A model generated the notes under the pieces. It had not been told where the DNA came from, ran no database searches, and worked only from the letters and a program-made list of their open reading frames with translations. Shown here piece by piece: positions 1 through 4,670 of a DNA stretch of 5,662 nt. A program made the position numbers and the translations under genes. The stretch is from Phycisphaerales bacterium. GTDB taxonomy: Bacteria > Planctomycetota > Phycisphaerae > SM23-33. The stretch is taken from NCBI GenBank assembly GCA_003171235.1, contig PMYM01000148.1, positions 1 to 5,662 of the forward strand, in the 5' to 3' direction. Positions within the stretch are counted from its first letter, which is position 1; each line of letters opens with the position of its first letter.

Positions 1-2
1 GT

Positions 3-326
3 CCAACCCACGGCATCGCCAACTGGATCATCCCCGAAAAGCTCGTCGGCGGATGGCTCCAGCAGGACAATCCTGGGCCTCTGCCACCCCGGCTAAAGCC
101 GAGGCCTGTTAAGAGAAGAACAGCCTGCTTGCGCAGGCTCAAACAAGCAAGCAATGAGCTACACCGTAATGCAAAGCGCGCCAAACCTCCGGGGGCGACA
201 TTTCCCCAAAGCCTAAAACACAATGTTCATGCGGGGATAGCGACTAGCGCCGCAATTTGCATCAGCGGCGCGCTATTCCGCGGCAAGGGATGTAGTTTTT
301 TGCGACAGCGCCGCCGCCAGGTTTGA
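3..326 (+). CDS. 3' end of a truncated unknown gene (possible)
   Basis: The frame starting at base 3 is open from the window edge to a TGA at 324-326. Its first ~24 codons read PTHGIANWIIPEKLVGGW then LQQDNPG. They have mostly C or G at the third position, as in the confident genes here, which suggests the true C-terminal end of a protein that begins outside the window. From about base 75 the third-position bias disappears and the frame passes through two hairpins, giving an Arg/Lys/Pro-rich tail that looks non-protein-like. Inference: a real gene tail whose reading frame was extended by repeat-like sequence, or whose original stop was lost. The ATG at 129 is unlikely to be a real start. I do not recognise the family, and the visible part is too short to assign a function. 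Confidence 0.35.
   Translation, partial: PTHGIANWIIPEKLVGGWLQQDNPGPLPPRLKPRPVKRRTACLRRLKQASNELHRNAKRAKPPGATFPQSLKHNVHAGIATSAAICISGALFRGKGCSFLRQRRRQV
77..139. repeat. Two adjacent hairpins, repeat-like intergenic sequence
   Basis: Two small inverted repeats lie side by side. The first has a CGGC/GCCG core around TAAA at 90-101, with GCCTC (78-82) able to pair outside it with GAGGC (101-105). The second is a perfect 7-bp stem, AGCCTGC at 122-128 and GCAGGCT at 133-139, around a TTGC loop. The CGGCTAAAGCC wording resembles short palindromes scattered between genes in many environmental bacteria; that is recollection, not a search. On the - strand the second hairpin is followed by a moderately T-rich stretch, so weak terminator activity is possible. 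Confidence 0.4.
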
Positions 327-345
327 CGGCTGCATAAGGCGGCGG
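245..345. other. GC-rich hairpins in the intergenic region before the receiver gene
   Basis: Bases ~140-462 hold no convincing gene. Two strong hairpins stand out. TAGCGC plus CGC (245-253) can pair with GCG plus GCGCTA (265-267 and 270-275) with a 2-base bulge. CCGCCGCC at 311-318 pairs perfectly with GGCGGCGG at 338-345 around a 19-base loop. A run of six T lies between them (296-301), 20 bases after the first stem, which is too far for a typical intrinsic terminator. They could be the 3' end structure of the upstream gene or protein-binding palindromes; the sequence does not decide. Confidence 0.35.
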
Positions 346-415
346 GGATTTATCCGGTGCGTGCGAAGGCGTGTTTACGGGGGTTAATCAAATTGGCTGC
401 TTTTGCCCTCTCTTC

Positions 416-431
416 TGGCACGGGCTTTGTA
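416..431 (+). promoter_or_regulatory. Sigma-54-like (-24/-12) promoter
   Basis: TGGCACG at 416-422 is a complete match to the classic -24 element. Four bases later TTGTA (427-431) stands where TTGC(A/T) is expected, so the GG and the -12 dinucleotide are 10 bases apart, as sigma-54 requires, but the latter is GT instead of GC. This predicts a start near base 442, a ~21-base leader and the start codon at 463. No upstream activator site could be identified. An overlapping sigma-70 reading (CTATAT near 436-441) is possible but has no good -35. Confidence 0.4.
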
Positions 432-462
432 TTGTCTATATGGCAGCGAGAGGGATTGAGGG

Positions 463-939
463 ATGGTAAGTAAGAGGCAAAACGTTGGTGTCTCGGTGCG
501 CAGAGAGCGGCTGTGCATCGTGATGGCCTGTGACGACGCGGCGGAAGCCGCCCAAGCGGGCCGGGCACTTTTAAAAGTGAATAGCGGTTTGTTGGTCGCC
601 TACCCGAGCGCCGGCGAGATATTGCTAAATCGCCCGGCGGGGAAAGTGGTCCTGGTGGTATTGGCCGGGCCCGACGATCCCGAGACGGTGGAGCGGACCT
701 TGAAATGGATGCGGCATCGCTGGTCGCACTGCCCGGTGGCGGTTATCGGGTCCGGCGGCGATCGAGCCTTGGAGATGGCGGCCCGGAGAGGGGGCGCCAG
801 TTACCTGGTTCGGCCGGTGAGCGACCAGGCCTGGGAGGCCGTGATCGGCCACGCCTTCCGCAATCACACAGTTATCAGTTACGCAGAAAACTGCGGTCAA
901 CTTGCGGCCGAGGAGCCTAAACCTAACGCAAGTCCGTAG
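463..939 (+). CDS. Degenerate receiver-domain (pseudo-receiver) protein
   Basis: A 158-residue protein that is essentially one response-regulator receiver-like fold with no output domain. The order fits the fold: a first strand RLCIVMACDD (16-25), a second around GLLVAYPSAGEILL (42-55), a third KVVLVVLAGPDD (61-72), a fourth CPVAVIGSGGD (90-100), then GGASYLVRPVS (110-120) and a final helix to ~132. The usual phospho-acceptor Asp, four residues before the loop Pro (P70), is Val66. The conserved Thr/Ser position of strand 4 is Gly96, with Ser97 next to it. The conserved Lys-Pro is Arg117-Pro118. Asp24-Asp25 may replace the acidic pair but is shifted by two. Phosphotransfer is therefore unlikely, and a protein-interaction role is inferred. 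The ATG is preceded by GAGAGGG (448-454) at 8 bases. No membrane segment or signal peptide is visible. A divergent family unrelated to two-component systems remains possible. Confidence 0.75.
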   Translation: MVSKRQNVGVSVRRERLCIVMACDDAAEAAQAGRALLKVNSGLLVAYPSAGEILLNRPAGKVVLVVLAGPDDPETVERTLKWMRHRWSHCPVAVIGSGGDRALEMAARRGGASYLVRPVSDQAWEAVIGHAFRNHTVISYAENCGQLAAEEPKPNASP

Positions 940-993
940 CGATGAGCAGCGAAGAGCCGCAAACGAGAGGCCCACAAGCGACGATGTGGCCAG

Positions 994-1099
994 GGCGGAG
1001 ATGAGCGACCGCCCTATCATGCCCACCTGTCCTCCAGGTGTATCGTCACGGGCCTTTCCAGGTAGAAGTCAGCATCTGGCTGGGCGGCGGAGATGAGCG
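994..1099 (+). repeat. Pair of 14-bp direct repeats
   Basis: GGCGGAGATGAGCG occurs exactly at 994-1007 and again at 1086-1099, 92 bases apart; the similar GATGAGCAGCG lies at 941-951. Each exact copy contains an ATGA where one very short reading frame stops and another starts. Third-position base use in those mini-frames is unlike that of the neighbouring genes, so they are noted as a repeat and not called as genes. Confidence 0.5.
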
Positions 1100-1179
1100 C
1101 CCGCTGCTGTAAGGCCCGCGTTTCTCCTCCAGCGGGTTTAGCCAGAGGGCCTCGCGAGAGGGGCTTCTATCAGGGCGAA

Positions 1180-1225
1180 GGGCGATGGCGGTGCCTTGAG
1201 CAAGCACTGTCTCGCCCATTTTTTT
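1180..1225 (+). terminator. Strong intrinsic terminator, + strand
   Basis: GGGCGA (1180-1185) pairs with TCGCCC (1212-1217). An inner helix, CGGTGC (1189-1194) with GCACTG, includes one G-U pair. The outer stem is followed by A and seven T (1219-1225). The T run is on the + strand side, so it ends transcription that comes through or starts after the receiver gene. Confidence 0.75.
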
Positions 1226-1248
1226 GCGCTGGTGGAAAACTCGAAGAC

Positions 1249-1420
1249 CAAGGACTTCTACGCAGAGGCGCAGAGAACGCAGAGAAAGACGCAGAGTACT
1301 TGAAGGATCAGGATAGGAACCTGGATAAGTGACATGGGGCTTCTAACCAAGTCTTTTCTGCTAACAATTCTTGTCTCTGTGTATCTCTGCGCTCTCTGCG
1401 CCTCTGCGTAGAGTCTTGGG
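1249..1420. repeat. Palindromic intergenic element of CGCAGAG words
   Basis: This is an imperfect inverted repeat with arms of about 45 bases (1249-1296 and 1371-1420) around a ~74-base centre. Bases 1257-1276 and 1393-1412 are perfect reverse complements over 20 bases. The left arm is itself a degenerate tandem array: CGCAGAG starts at 1261, 1269, 1278 and 1290. Arms of this wording are familiar as dispersed intergenic repeats in environmental bacteria (recalled, not searched). No transposase or clear target-site duplication was found. The frame that crosses it on the - strand is an artefact of the repeat. Confidence 0.75.
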
Positions 1421-1441
1421 AAATCCCTAAGCCAAAAGGAA

Positions 1442-1474
1442 AAGACGGCGGATGGGAATGCCATGCGCCGTCTT
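1442..1474 (-). terminator. Intrinsic terminator of rplU
   Basis: AAGACGGCG (1442-1450) pairs with CGCCGTCTT (1466-1474). After one mismatch an inner ATGG/CCAT helix closes a 5-base loop. Read on the - strand, the stem is followed by TTCCTTTTGG, a fair T-rich tail, 80 bases after the rplU stop codon. Weak action in the + direction is also possible because CTTGTCTTG follows on that side. Confidence 0.65.
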
Positions 1475-1502
1475 CTTGTCTTGAATAGCCGAGGCGGGGG
1501 CA

Positions 1503-1526
1503 GGGCAGTCAAACCGGACTGTGCCC
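1503..1526 (-). other. Hairpin in the rplU 3' UTR
   Basis: Between the rplU stop and its terminator, GGGCAGTC (1503-1510) pairs with GACTG plus CCC (1517-1521 and 1524-1526), with a 2-base bulge and a 6-base loop. No poly-T follows on either strand. Otherwise bases 1475-1553 hold only GC-rich noncoding sequence, and no rpmA is present. Confidence 0.35.
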
Positions 1527-1553
1527 GCCGCCAGGCCGCCGGCCAGCCCGCTA

Positions 1554-1871
1554 TCACAGGCTGATGGAGGTGATACGGACTTCGACGAACTTCTGGCGAT
1601 GTCCCCTCTTCCTGCGGGAGCCCTTGCGGCGTTTGTACTTGTAGGTAATCAGCTTGGGGCCGGCCACCAGCGCCTTTAGTATCTGGCCGACGACCTTGGC
1701 GCCTTCGACCAGCGGCGTGCCGACCGTGACCTTCTCGCCGTCGCCGACCAGCAGCACCCGGCCGAATTCCAGCGTCTGGGCCTTCTCGTCCAGTTCCCGC
1801 AAGTCCACTCGCAGCAGATCGCCTTGGCTGACCTTGAACTGCTGGCCGCTATCTTCAATTATCGCGTACAC
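1554..1871 (-). CDS. rplU: 50S ribosomal protein bL21
   Basis: This 105-residue protein of ordinary bL21 length binds 23S rRNA in the large ribosomal subunit. It opens with the family's hallmark (M/V)YAIIEDSGQQFKVSQGD, then a beta-barrel-type segment with the phrase VGDGEKVTVGTPLVEGAKV (42-60). It ends in the very basic rRNA-binding tail, YKYKRRKGSRRKRGHRQKF at 77-95. The start is GTG at 1869-1871, since bL21 proteins begin at YAII and GGAAGAGG lies a few bases upstream; no in-frame ATG fits better. It has its own promoter overlapping the end of the M20 gene and its own terminator. rpmA (bL27), which usually follows rplU, is absent, so bL27 must be encoded elsewhere if the genome is complete. 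Confidence 0.97.
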   Translation of the reverse strand: MYAIIEDSGQQFKVSQGDLLRVDLRELDEKAQTLEFGRVLLVGDGEKVTVGTPLVEGAKVVGQILKALVAGPKLITYKYKRRKGSRRKRGHRQKFVEVRITSISL

Positions 1872-1883
1872 GCTCGTCCTCTT

Positions 1884-1908
1884 CCTGTTTGCCAGGCGCG
1901 CCAGCGCC
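1884..1908 (-). promoter_or_regulatory. Leader hairpins of rplU mRNA
   Basis: The ~45-base leader can form GGCGC/GCGCC (1904-1908 with 1895-1899) around a 4-base loop. Alternatively it can form CCTG/CAGG (1893-1896 with 1884-1887) just upstream of the ribosome-binding site. The two helices share bases 1895-1896 and cannot form fully together. Ribosomal-protein leaders often mediate autoregulation; here that is only a suggestion. Confidence 0.25.
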
Positions 1909-1922
1909 CGTTCGAGTTCCGC

Positions 1923-1950
1923 ATTATGGTCTTTACGCCAGGAAAGTCAA
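1923..1950 (-). promoter_or_regulatory. Sigma-70-type promoter of rplU
   Basis: On the - strand TTGACT (1945-1950) matches 5 of 6 bases of the -35 consensus. CATAAT (1923-1928) matches 5 of 6 of the -10, with 16 bases between them. The predicted start is near 1916, giving a leader of about 45 bases before the GTG at 1871. The -35 box includes the TGA stop of the M20 gene, so rplU need not depend on read-through. Confidence 0.65.
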
Positions 1951-3341
1951 CCCCGTTTTCCCGCCAGCGAGTCCTTTCCCGCCAAGTTGGATAAGACCGC
2001 CGCCACCGCCACAATGCCGCCGTAATACTGCTCCAGCTCCAGCTTCTCGTTGGGCGAATGCAGGTTGTCGTCGGGCAGGCCAAAACCCATCAGTACGGGC
2101 TGTATTCCCAGGATGCGCTGAAACAGTTCGCTGATAGGCACACTGGCGCCCTCGCGGACGAAAACGGCCTTCCTTCCGAAGGCCTCGTACAGGGCCCCGG
2201 CGGCCGCGGCCATGGCCGGACTGTCCAGCGGCACCAGTACCGGCAGGGACTCCGAGAGCACCTGGATTTCCGAGCGGATCCCCGGCGGAGTGTGGGCGGC
2301 GACGAACTGGCGGAACGACTTGACCACCTGGCCGGCCTGCTGGTTGGCCACCAGCCGGCAGGAAACCTTGGCGCTGACGGCGGCGGGGATGACGGTCTTT
2401 GCCCCCGGCCCCTGGTAGCCGCCGACGATGCCGTGGAAATCCAGCGTGGGCCTTGCCCACCGCCGCTCCAGCAGGTCCACTCCGCGCTCGCCGCCGGTCG
2501 GCTGGGTGCCCAGCAGGGCCGCGTACGCCTGCGGGTCAAACGGCAATTTCCGCCAGGCCTGGCGTTCTTGCAGGGTGAGCGGAACCACCGCGTCGTAGAA
2601 GCCCGGTAGCGTCACCCGCCCCTGAGCATCCTGCAGGGCCGCCAGCAGGGCGACCATGGCGTTGAGCGGATTTGGCGCCGCCCCGCCGTGGGTGCCGCTG
2701 TGCAGGTCGGCCGCGGGGCCGCGCATGGCGATCTCGACGTACACCAGCCCGCGCAGGCCGTAGGTCAAGCTGGGCAGGCCGGGGGCGAAGAAGGCCGAGT
2801 CGCAGATGATGGCGTAGTCCGCCGCCAGTTCCCGGCGCGCCCCGGTCAGAAACCGCTCCAGATCCGGCGAGCCGATCTCTTCCTCGCCTTCCAACAGCAC
2901 GATCAGGTTGGGCAGCGGCCGGTCGCAGGCCTGCAGGGCCTCGACCGCCTTGAGCATGGCGAAAAGCTGGCCCTTGTCGTCGCTGGCGCCGCGGGTGAAG
3001 ATTTTGCCCTCGCGGACGACCGGCTCGAAAGGCGGGCTTTGCCACAACTCCAGCGGCTCGGGCGGCTGGACGTCGTAATGGCCGTACAGCAGCACCGTTG
3101 GGGCCCCCTGACGGTCAGCCGCTCGTCGGGCCAGCACCAGGGGATGGTCCCGCCAGGGGCGCAGTTGGGCGTCAAATCCGAGTTGGCCAAGCTGCCCGGC
3201 CAGAAGCTCTGCGCACTGGCGGCAGGCCGGTTGACAGGCGGGCTGGGAACTCACTGAGGCGATGCGAAGCAGCGGCAGCAACTCCTCCAGGTGCCGCTGG
3301 CGGTTGGCCTGCAGGTAGTCCTTGACCTGCTGAGATAGCAC
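1947..3341 (-). CDS. M20 family metallodipeptidase (CNDP/DUG1-like)
   Basis: A 464-residue zinc aminoacyl-peptidase, probably cytoplasmic, predicted to hydrolyse dipeptides or short peptides. All expected metal and catalytic residues of the M20 clan are visible: H88 and D90 in LLYGHYDVQPP, D121 in GASDDKG, catalytic E154 and metal-binding E155 in EGEEEIGS, D181 in IICDSAFF, and H428 in DNLHSPNEKLE. The inserted dimerisation domain (~residues 195-310) has DLHSG at 212-216; its His is known in carnosinase-type relatives to complete the active site of the partner subunit. R330 and the REGASVPIS loop (396-404) also match. GTG at 3341 is chosen as the start because AAGGAG lies 5 bases upstream. 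The frame stays open to 3422, but that extension lies in a palindromic repeat and reads MCALWFK, so it is not protein. Length is normal, and exact substrate is not deducible. Confidence 0.93.
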   Translation of the reverse strand: MLSQQVKDYLQANRQRHLEELLPLLRIASVSSQPACQPACRQCAELLAGQLGQLGFDAQLRPWRDHPLVLARRAADRQGAPTVLLYGHYDVQPPEPLELWQSPPFEPVVREGKIFTRGASDDKGQLFAMLKAVEALQACDRPLPNLIVLLEGEEEIGSPDLERFLTGARRELAADYAIICDSAFFAPGLPSLTYGLRGLVYVEIAMRGPAADLHSGTHGGAAPNPLNAMVALLAALQDAQGRVTLPGFYDAVVPLTLQERQAWRKLPFDPQAYAALLGTQPTGGERGVDLLERRWARPTLDFHGIVGGYQGPGAKTVIPAAVSAKVSCRLVANQQAGQVVKSFRQFVAAHTPPGIRSEIQVLSESLPVLVPLDSPAMAAAAGALYEAFGRKAVFVREGASVPISELFQRILGIQPVLMGFGLPDDNLHSPNEKLELEQYYGGIVAVAAVLSNLAGKDSLAGKRG

Positions 3342-3346
3342 GTGAA

Positions 3347-3352
3347 CTCCTT
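3347..3352 (-). promoter_or_regulatory. Ribosome-binding site fixing the M20 start
   Basis: AAGGAG on the - strand sits 5 bases before the GTG at 3339-3341. It decides for this start over in-frame starts up to 3422 that fall in repeat sequence. Confidence 0.8.
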
Positions 3353-3368
3353 CGCTGATCTTTGCTGA

Positions 3369-3374
3369 ATAATA
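3369..3374 (-). promoter_or_regulatory. -10-like box before the M20 gene
   Basis: TATTAT on the - strand matches 5 of 6 bases of the sigma-70 -10 box. It would start transcription near 3362, giving a ~21-base leader containing the ribosome-binding site. No good -35 is seen 16-18 bases upstream, so this is tentative. Confidence 0.25.
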
Positions 3375-3391
3375 TCCGCCCAAACCGGAAA

Positions 3392-3491
3392 CTCTGAAAG
3401 ACTTAAACCACAAAGCACACAAAGATCACAAAGAACTCTGTTCTCTCATCTCTTCGTGCTCTTTGTGGTTCAATCTGTGGTTTTTTCAGAG
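3392..3491. repeat. Palindromic intergenic element of CACAAAG words
   Basis: This is a ~100-bp imperfect palindrome. The outer arms CTCTGAAA (3392-3399) and TTTCAGAG (3484-3491) are exact complements. Inside, AACCACAAAG (3406-3415) pairs with CTTTGTGGTT (3461-3470). The left arm is a tandem array with CACAAAG at 3409, 3418 and 3427, a strict 9-base period; the right arm carries related CACGAAG and CACAG words. Its right outer arm includes the TGA stop and last Leu codon of the peptidase gene. As RNA on the - strand it would fold into a long hairpin just after that gene. It belongs to the same style of element as the one at 1249-1420. Confidence 0.75.
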
Positions 3492-4670
3492 GGCCGAGCG
3501 GGTTTCCAGGGCCTGGATGAACTGGGCGTTGCGGATGGCGTCGTTTTCCCAGGCGGCGCCCAGCCGGTCGAGGAAACCCTCTTCCGCCGGCATGCACACC
3601 GCCCGCTGCAGGGCCTCTTCCAGGCAGCAGCCCGCCTTGAGCTGCTGCAGCATTTCCTTGAAGGCTTCGGGCGCGAGCCGGCATTGCAGGTAATTCACCA
3701 GGCTGTAGGATTCGGCGTAGAAGACGGCGGCGTTGCCGGCATCGCAGCACCGGGCAGCCAGCATGTCGTGCAGGCTGATCTTCTTTTGGCCGGCCAGGGC
3801 GGCGCCGGCCAGGACGATGTTGGCCTTGTTGGCCACGGGTTCGGCCGCCATCGCCAGGCCTTCGCTGAGGGCCAGTGGGCAGTGGGCCTGGCCGAAGAAC
3901 TCCACCAGCACCAGGTGGCACATCTCGTGAGGCAGCACGCGGTCGATCATGGCGGCGTCGAACTTGCGGTCCTGGCCAAGCTGCATCAGGTCGATGCGGC
4001 GGATGGTCCTGCCCTGGTCCTGGCGGAGAGTGAAGCTCCCGCCGGCCCACTGGTCGCTGGGCCCGGGGGCGTTGGCGCGGTAGGCGGACTGGTCGGCCCA
4101 GATAAAGATTTCGACGCTGTGGGGATAATCCGGCTCCCCCAGCAGGTCGCGGCAGATGTGGGCCAGGGCCGACTCGGACTGACGGGCCACCAGCTTGGCC
4201 AGGGCCGAATTAGGCGCCCGCACCACGAAATGCTCGGTGGTTTCAATCGAGATTTGCTCCTGGACCTCGGCCAGCCGGGCCAACTCCTCCTGCGAAAGGC
4301 CCTGGGATGGCGCCTGGGCGGCGGGCGCCGGCTGGGAGCTTTGCCGGCAGAGTTCGATCTGCCTCAGGGCGTACTGCTTTTCGCCGCTGTCCTGGCAGAC
4401 GGCCAGGAACTGCCTGTAGGCCTGGGCAGCGTCGTCGTGCCGGCCCAGGCGCTGGCGGGCGGCGGCCACGATGACCCAGGCCCTGGCGCCGTCGGGGGCG
4501 TCGGACTGGGCCAGGTCCTGGGCCAGCTCTTGGGCGGCGGAAAACTGCTCGTCCCAAAGCGCCCGCAGGGCCTGGTCGAGCCGGCCGTCCGAAGAGGACG
4601 GCTGGCCGGCAGCCAGGCCAAGCAACCCTGTTGCCGCCACAACGGCCAGCATGCACGCCTTACTTGCCAT
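3486..4670 (-). CDS. Secreted TPR plus HExxH peptidase (peptidase-MA-like)
   Basis: The 394-residue protein starts with a Sec-type signal peptide (MASKACMLAVVAATGLLGLA, cleavage probably near residue 22, no lipobox Cys), so it should be exported. Residues ~28-110 are helical and TPR-like (QALRALWDEQFSAAQELAQ, AARQRLGRHDDAAQAYRQF). A Pro/Ala/Gln linker follows at 111-125. From ~140 comes a gluzincin-type domain: H248-E249-M-C-H252 zinc motif, then SEGLAMAAE with E270 as likely third zinc ligand, and YAESYSLVNYL (318-328), typical of the peptidase-MA-like group. All three ligands are intact, so proteolysis is plausible; the substrate is unknown. ATG at 4670 is chosen because the signal peptide begins there and AGGAA lies at 4675-4679; the frame is open upstream inside the preceding gene. 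It overlaps that gene by 11 bp, implying translational coupling. The stop codon lies within the downstream palindrome. Confidence 0.85.
   Translation of the reverse strand: MASKACMLAVVAATGLLGLAAGQPSSSDGRLDQALRALWDEQFSAAQELAQDLAQSDAPDGARAWVIVAAARQRLGRHDDAAQAYRQFLAVCQDSGEKQYALRQIELCRQSSQPAPAAQAPSQGLSQEELARLAEVQEQISIETTEHFVVRAPNSALAKLVARQSESALAHICRDLLGEPDYPHSVEIFIWADQSAYRANAPGPSDQWAGGSFTLRQDQGRTIRRIDLMQLGQDRKFDAAMIDRVLPHEMCHLVLVEFFGQAHCPLALSEGLAMAAEPVANKANIVLAGAALAGQKKISLHDMLAARCCDAGNAAVFYAESYSLVNYLQCRLAPEAFKEMLQQLKAGCCLEEALQRAVCMPAEEGFLDRLGAAWENDAIRNAQFIQALETRSAL

Larger units (their letters stand above)
940..1225 (+). other. Candidate structured RNA or long 3' UTR ending in a terminator
   Basis: No convincing gene lies in this stretch, but it has several + strand hairpins in a row: CACCTG/CAGGTG (1024-1029 and 1035-1040), CCCGCTG/CAGCGGG (1100-1106 and 1130-1136), and CCTC/GAGG closed by a GCGA tetraloop of GNRA type (1150-1161). 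They are followed by a strong intrinsic terminator (1180-1225). I compared it by eye with RNase P RNA, tmRNA, SRP RNA and the cobalamin riboswitch and saw none of their signature cores. It is either the 286-base 3' UTR of the receiver gene or an independent small RNA. No clear promoter inside it was found. Confidence 0.35.

Noticed and set aside
625..1026. 133-codon frame on the - strand
   Set aside because: It is antisense to the receiver-like gene, with no recognisable domain and no ribosome-binding site.
940..1225. Known RNA gene (RNase P RNA, tmRNA, SRP RNA, cobalamin riboswitch)
   Set aside because: None of the conserved cores of these RNAs was seen by eye; kept only as an unidentified structured RNA candidate.
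1249..1300. CRISPR-like array in the CGCAGAG tandem words
   Set aside because: The units are 7 bases with gaps of 1-5 bases; there are no 20-40 base repeats, no spacers and no cas genes.
1258..1557. 99-codon frame on the - strand after rplU
   Set aside because: Its C-terminal half is translated from the CGCAGAG palindrome (VLCVFLCVLCASA type sequence), and the terminator of rplU lies inside it.
3342..3422. 27-residue N-terminal extension of the M20 protein
   Set aside because: It lies upstream of a good AAGGAG/GTG start and its first residues are coded by the CACAAAG palindrome.
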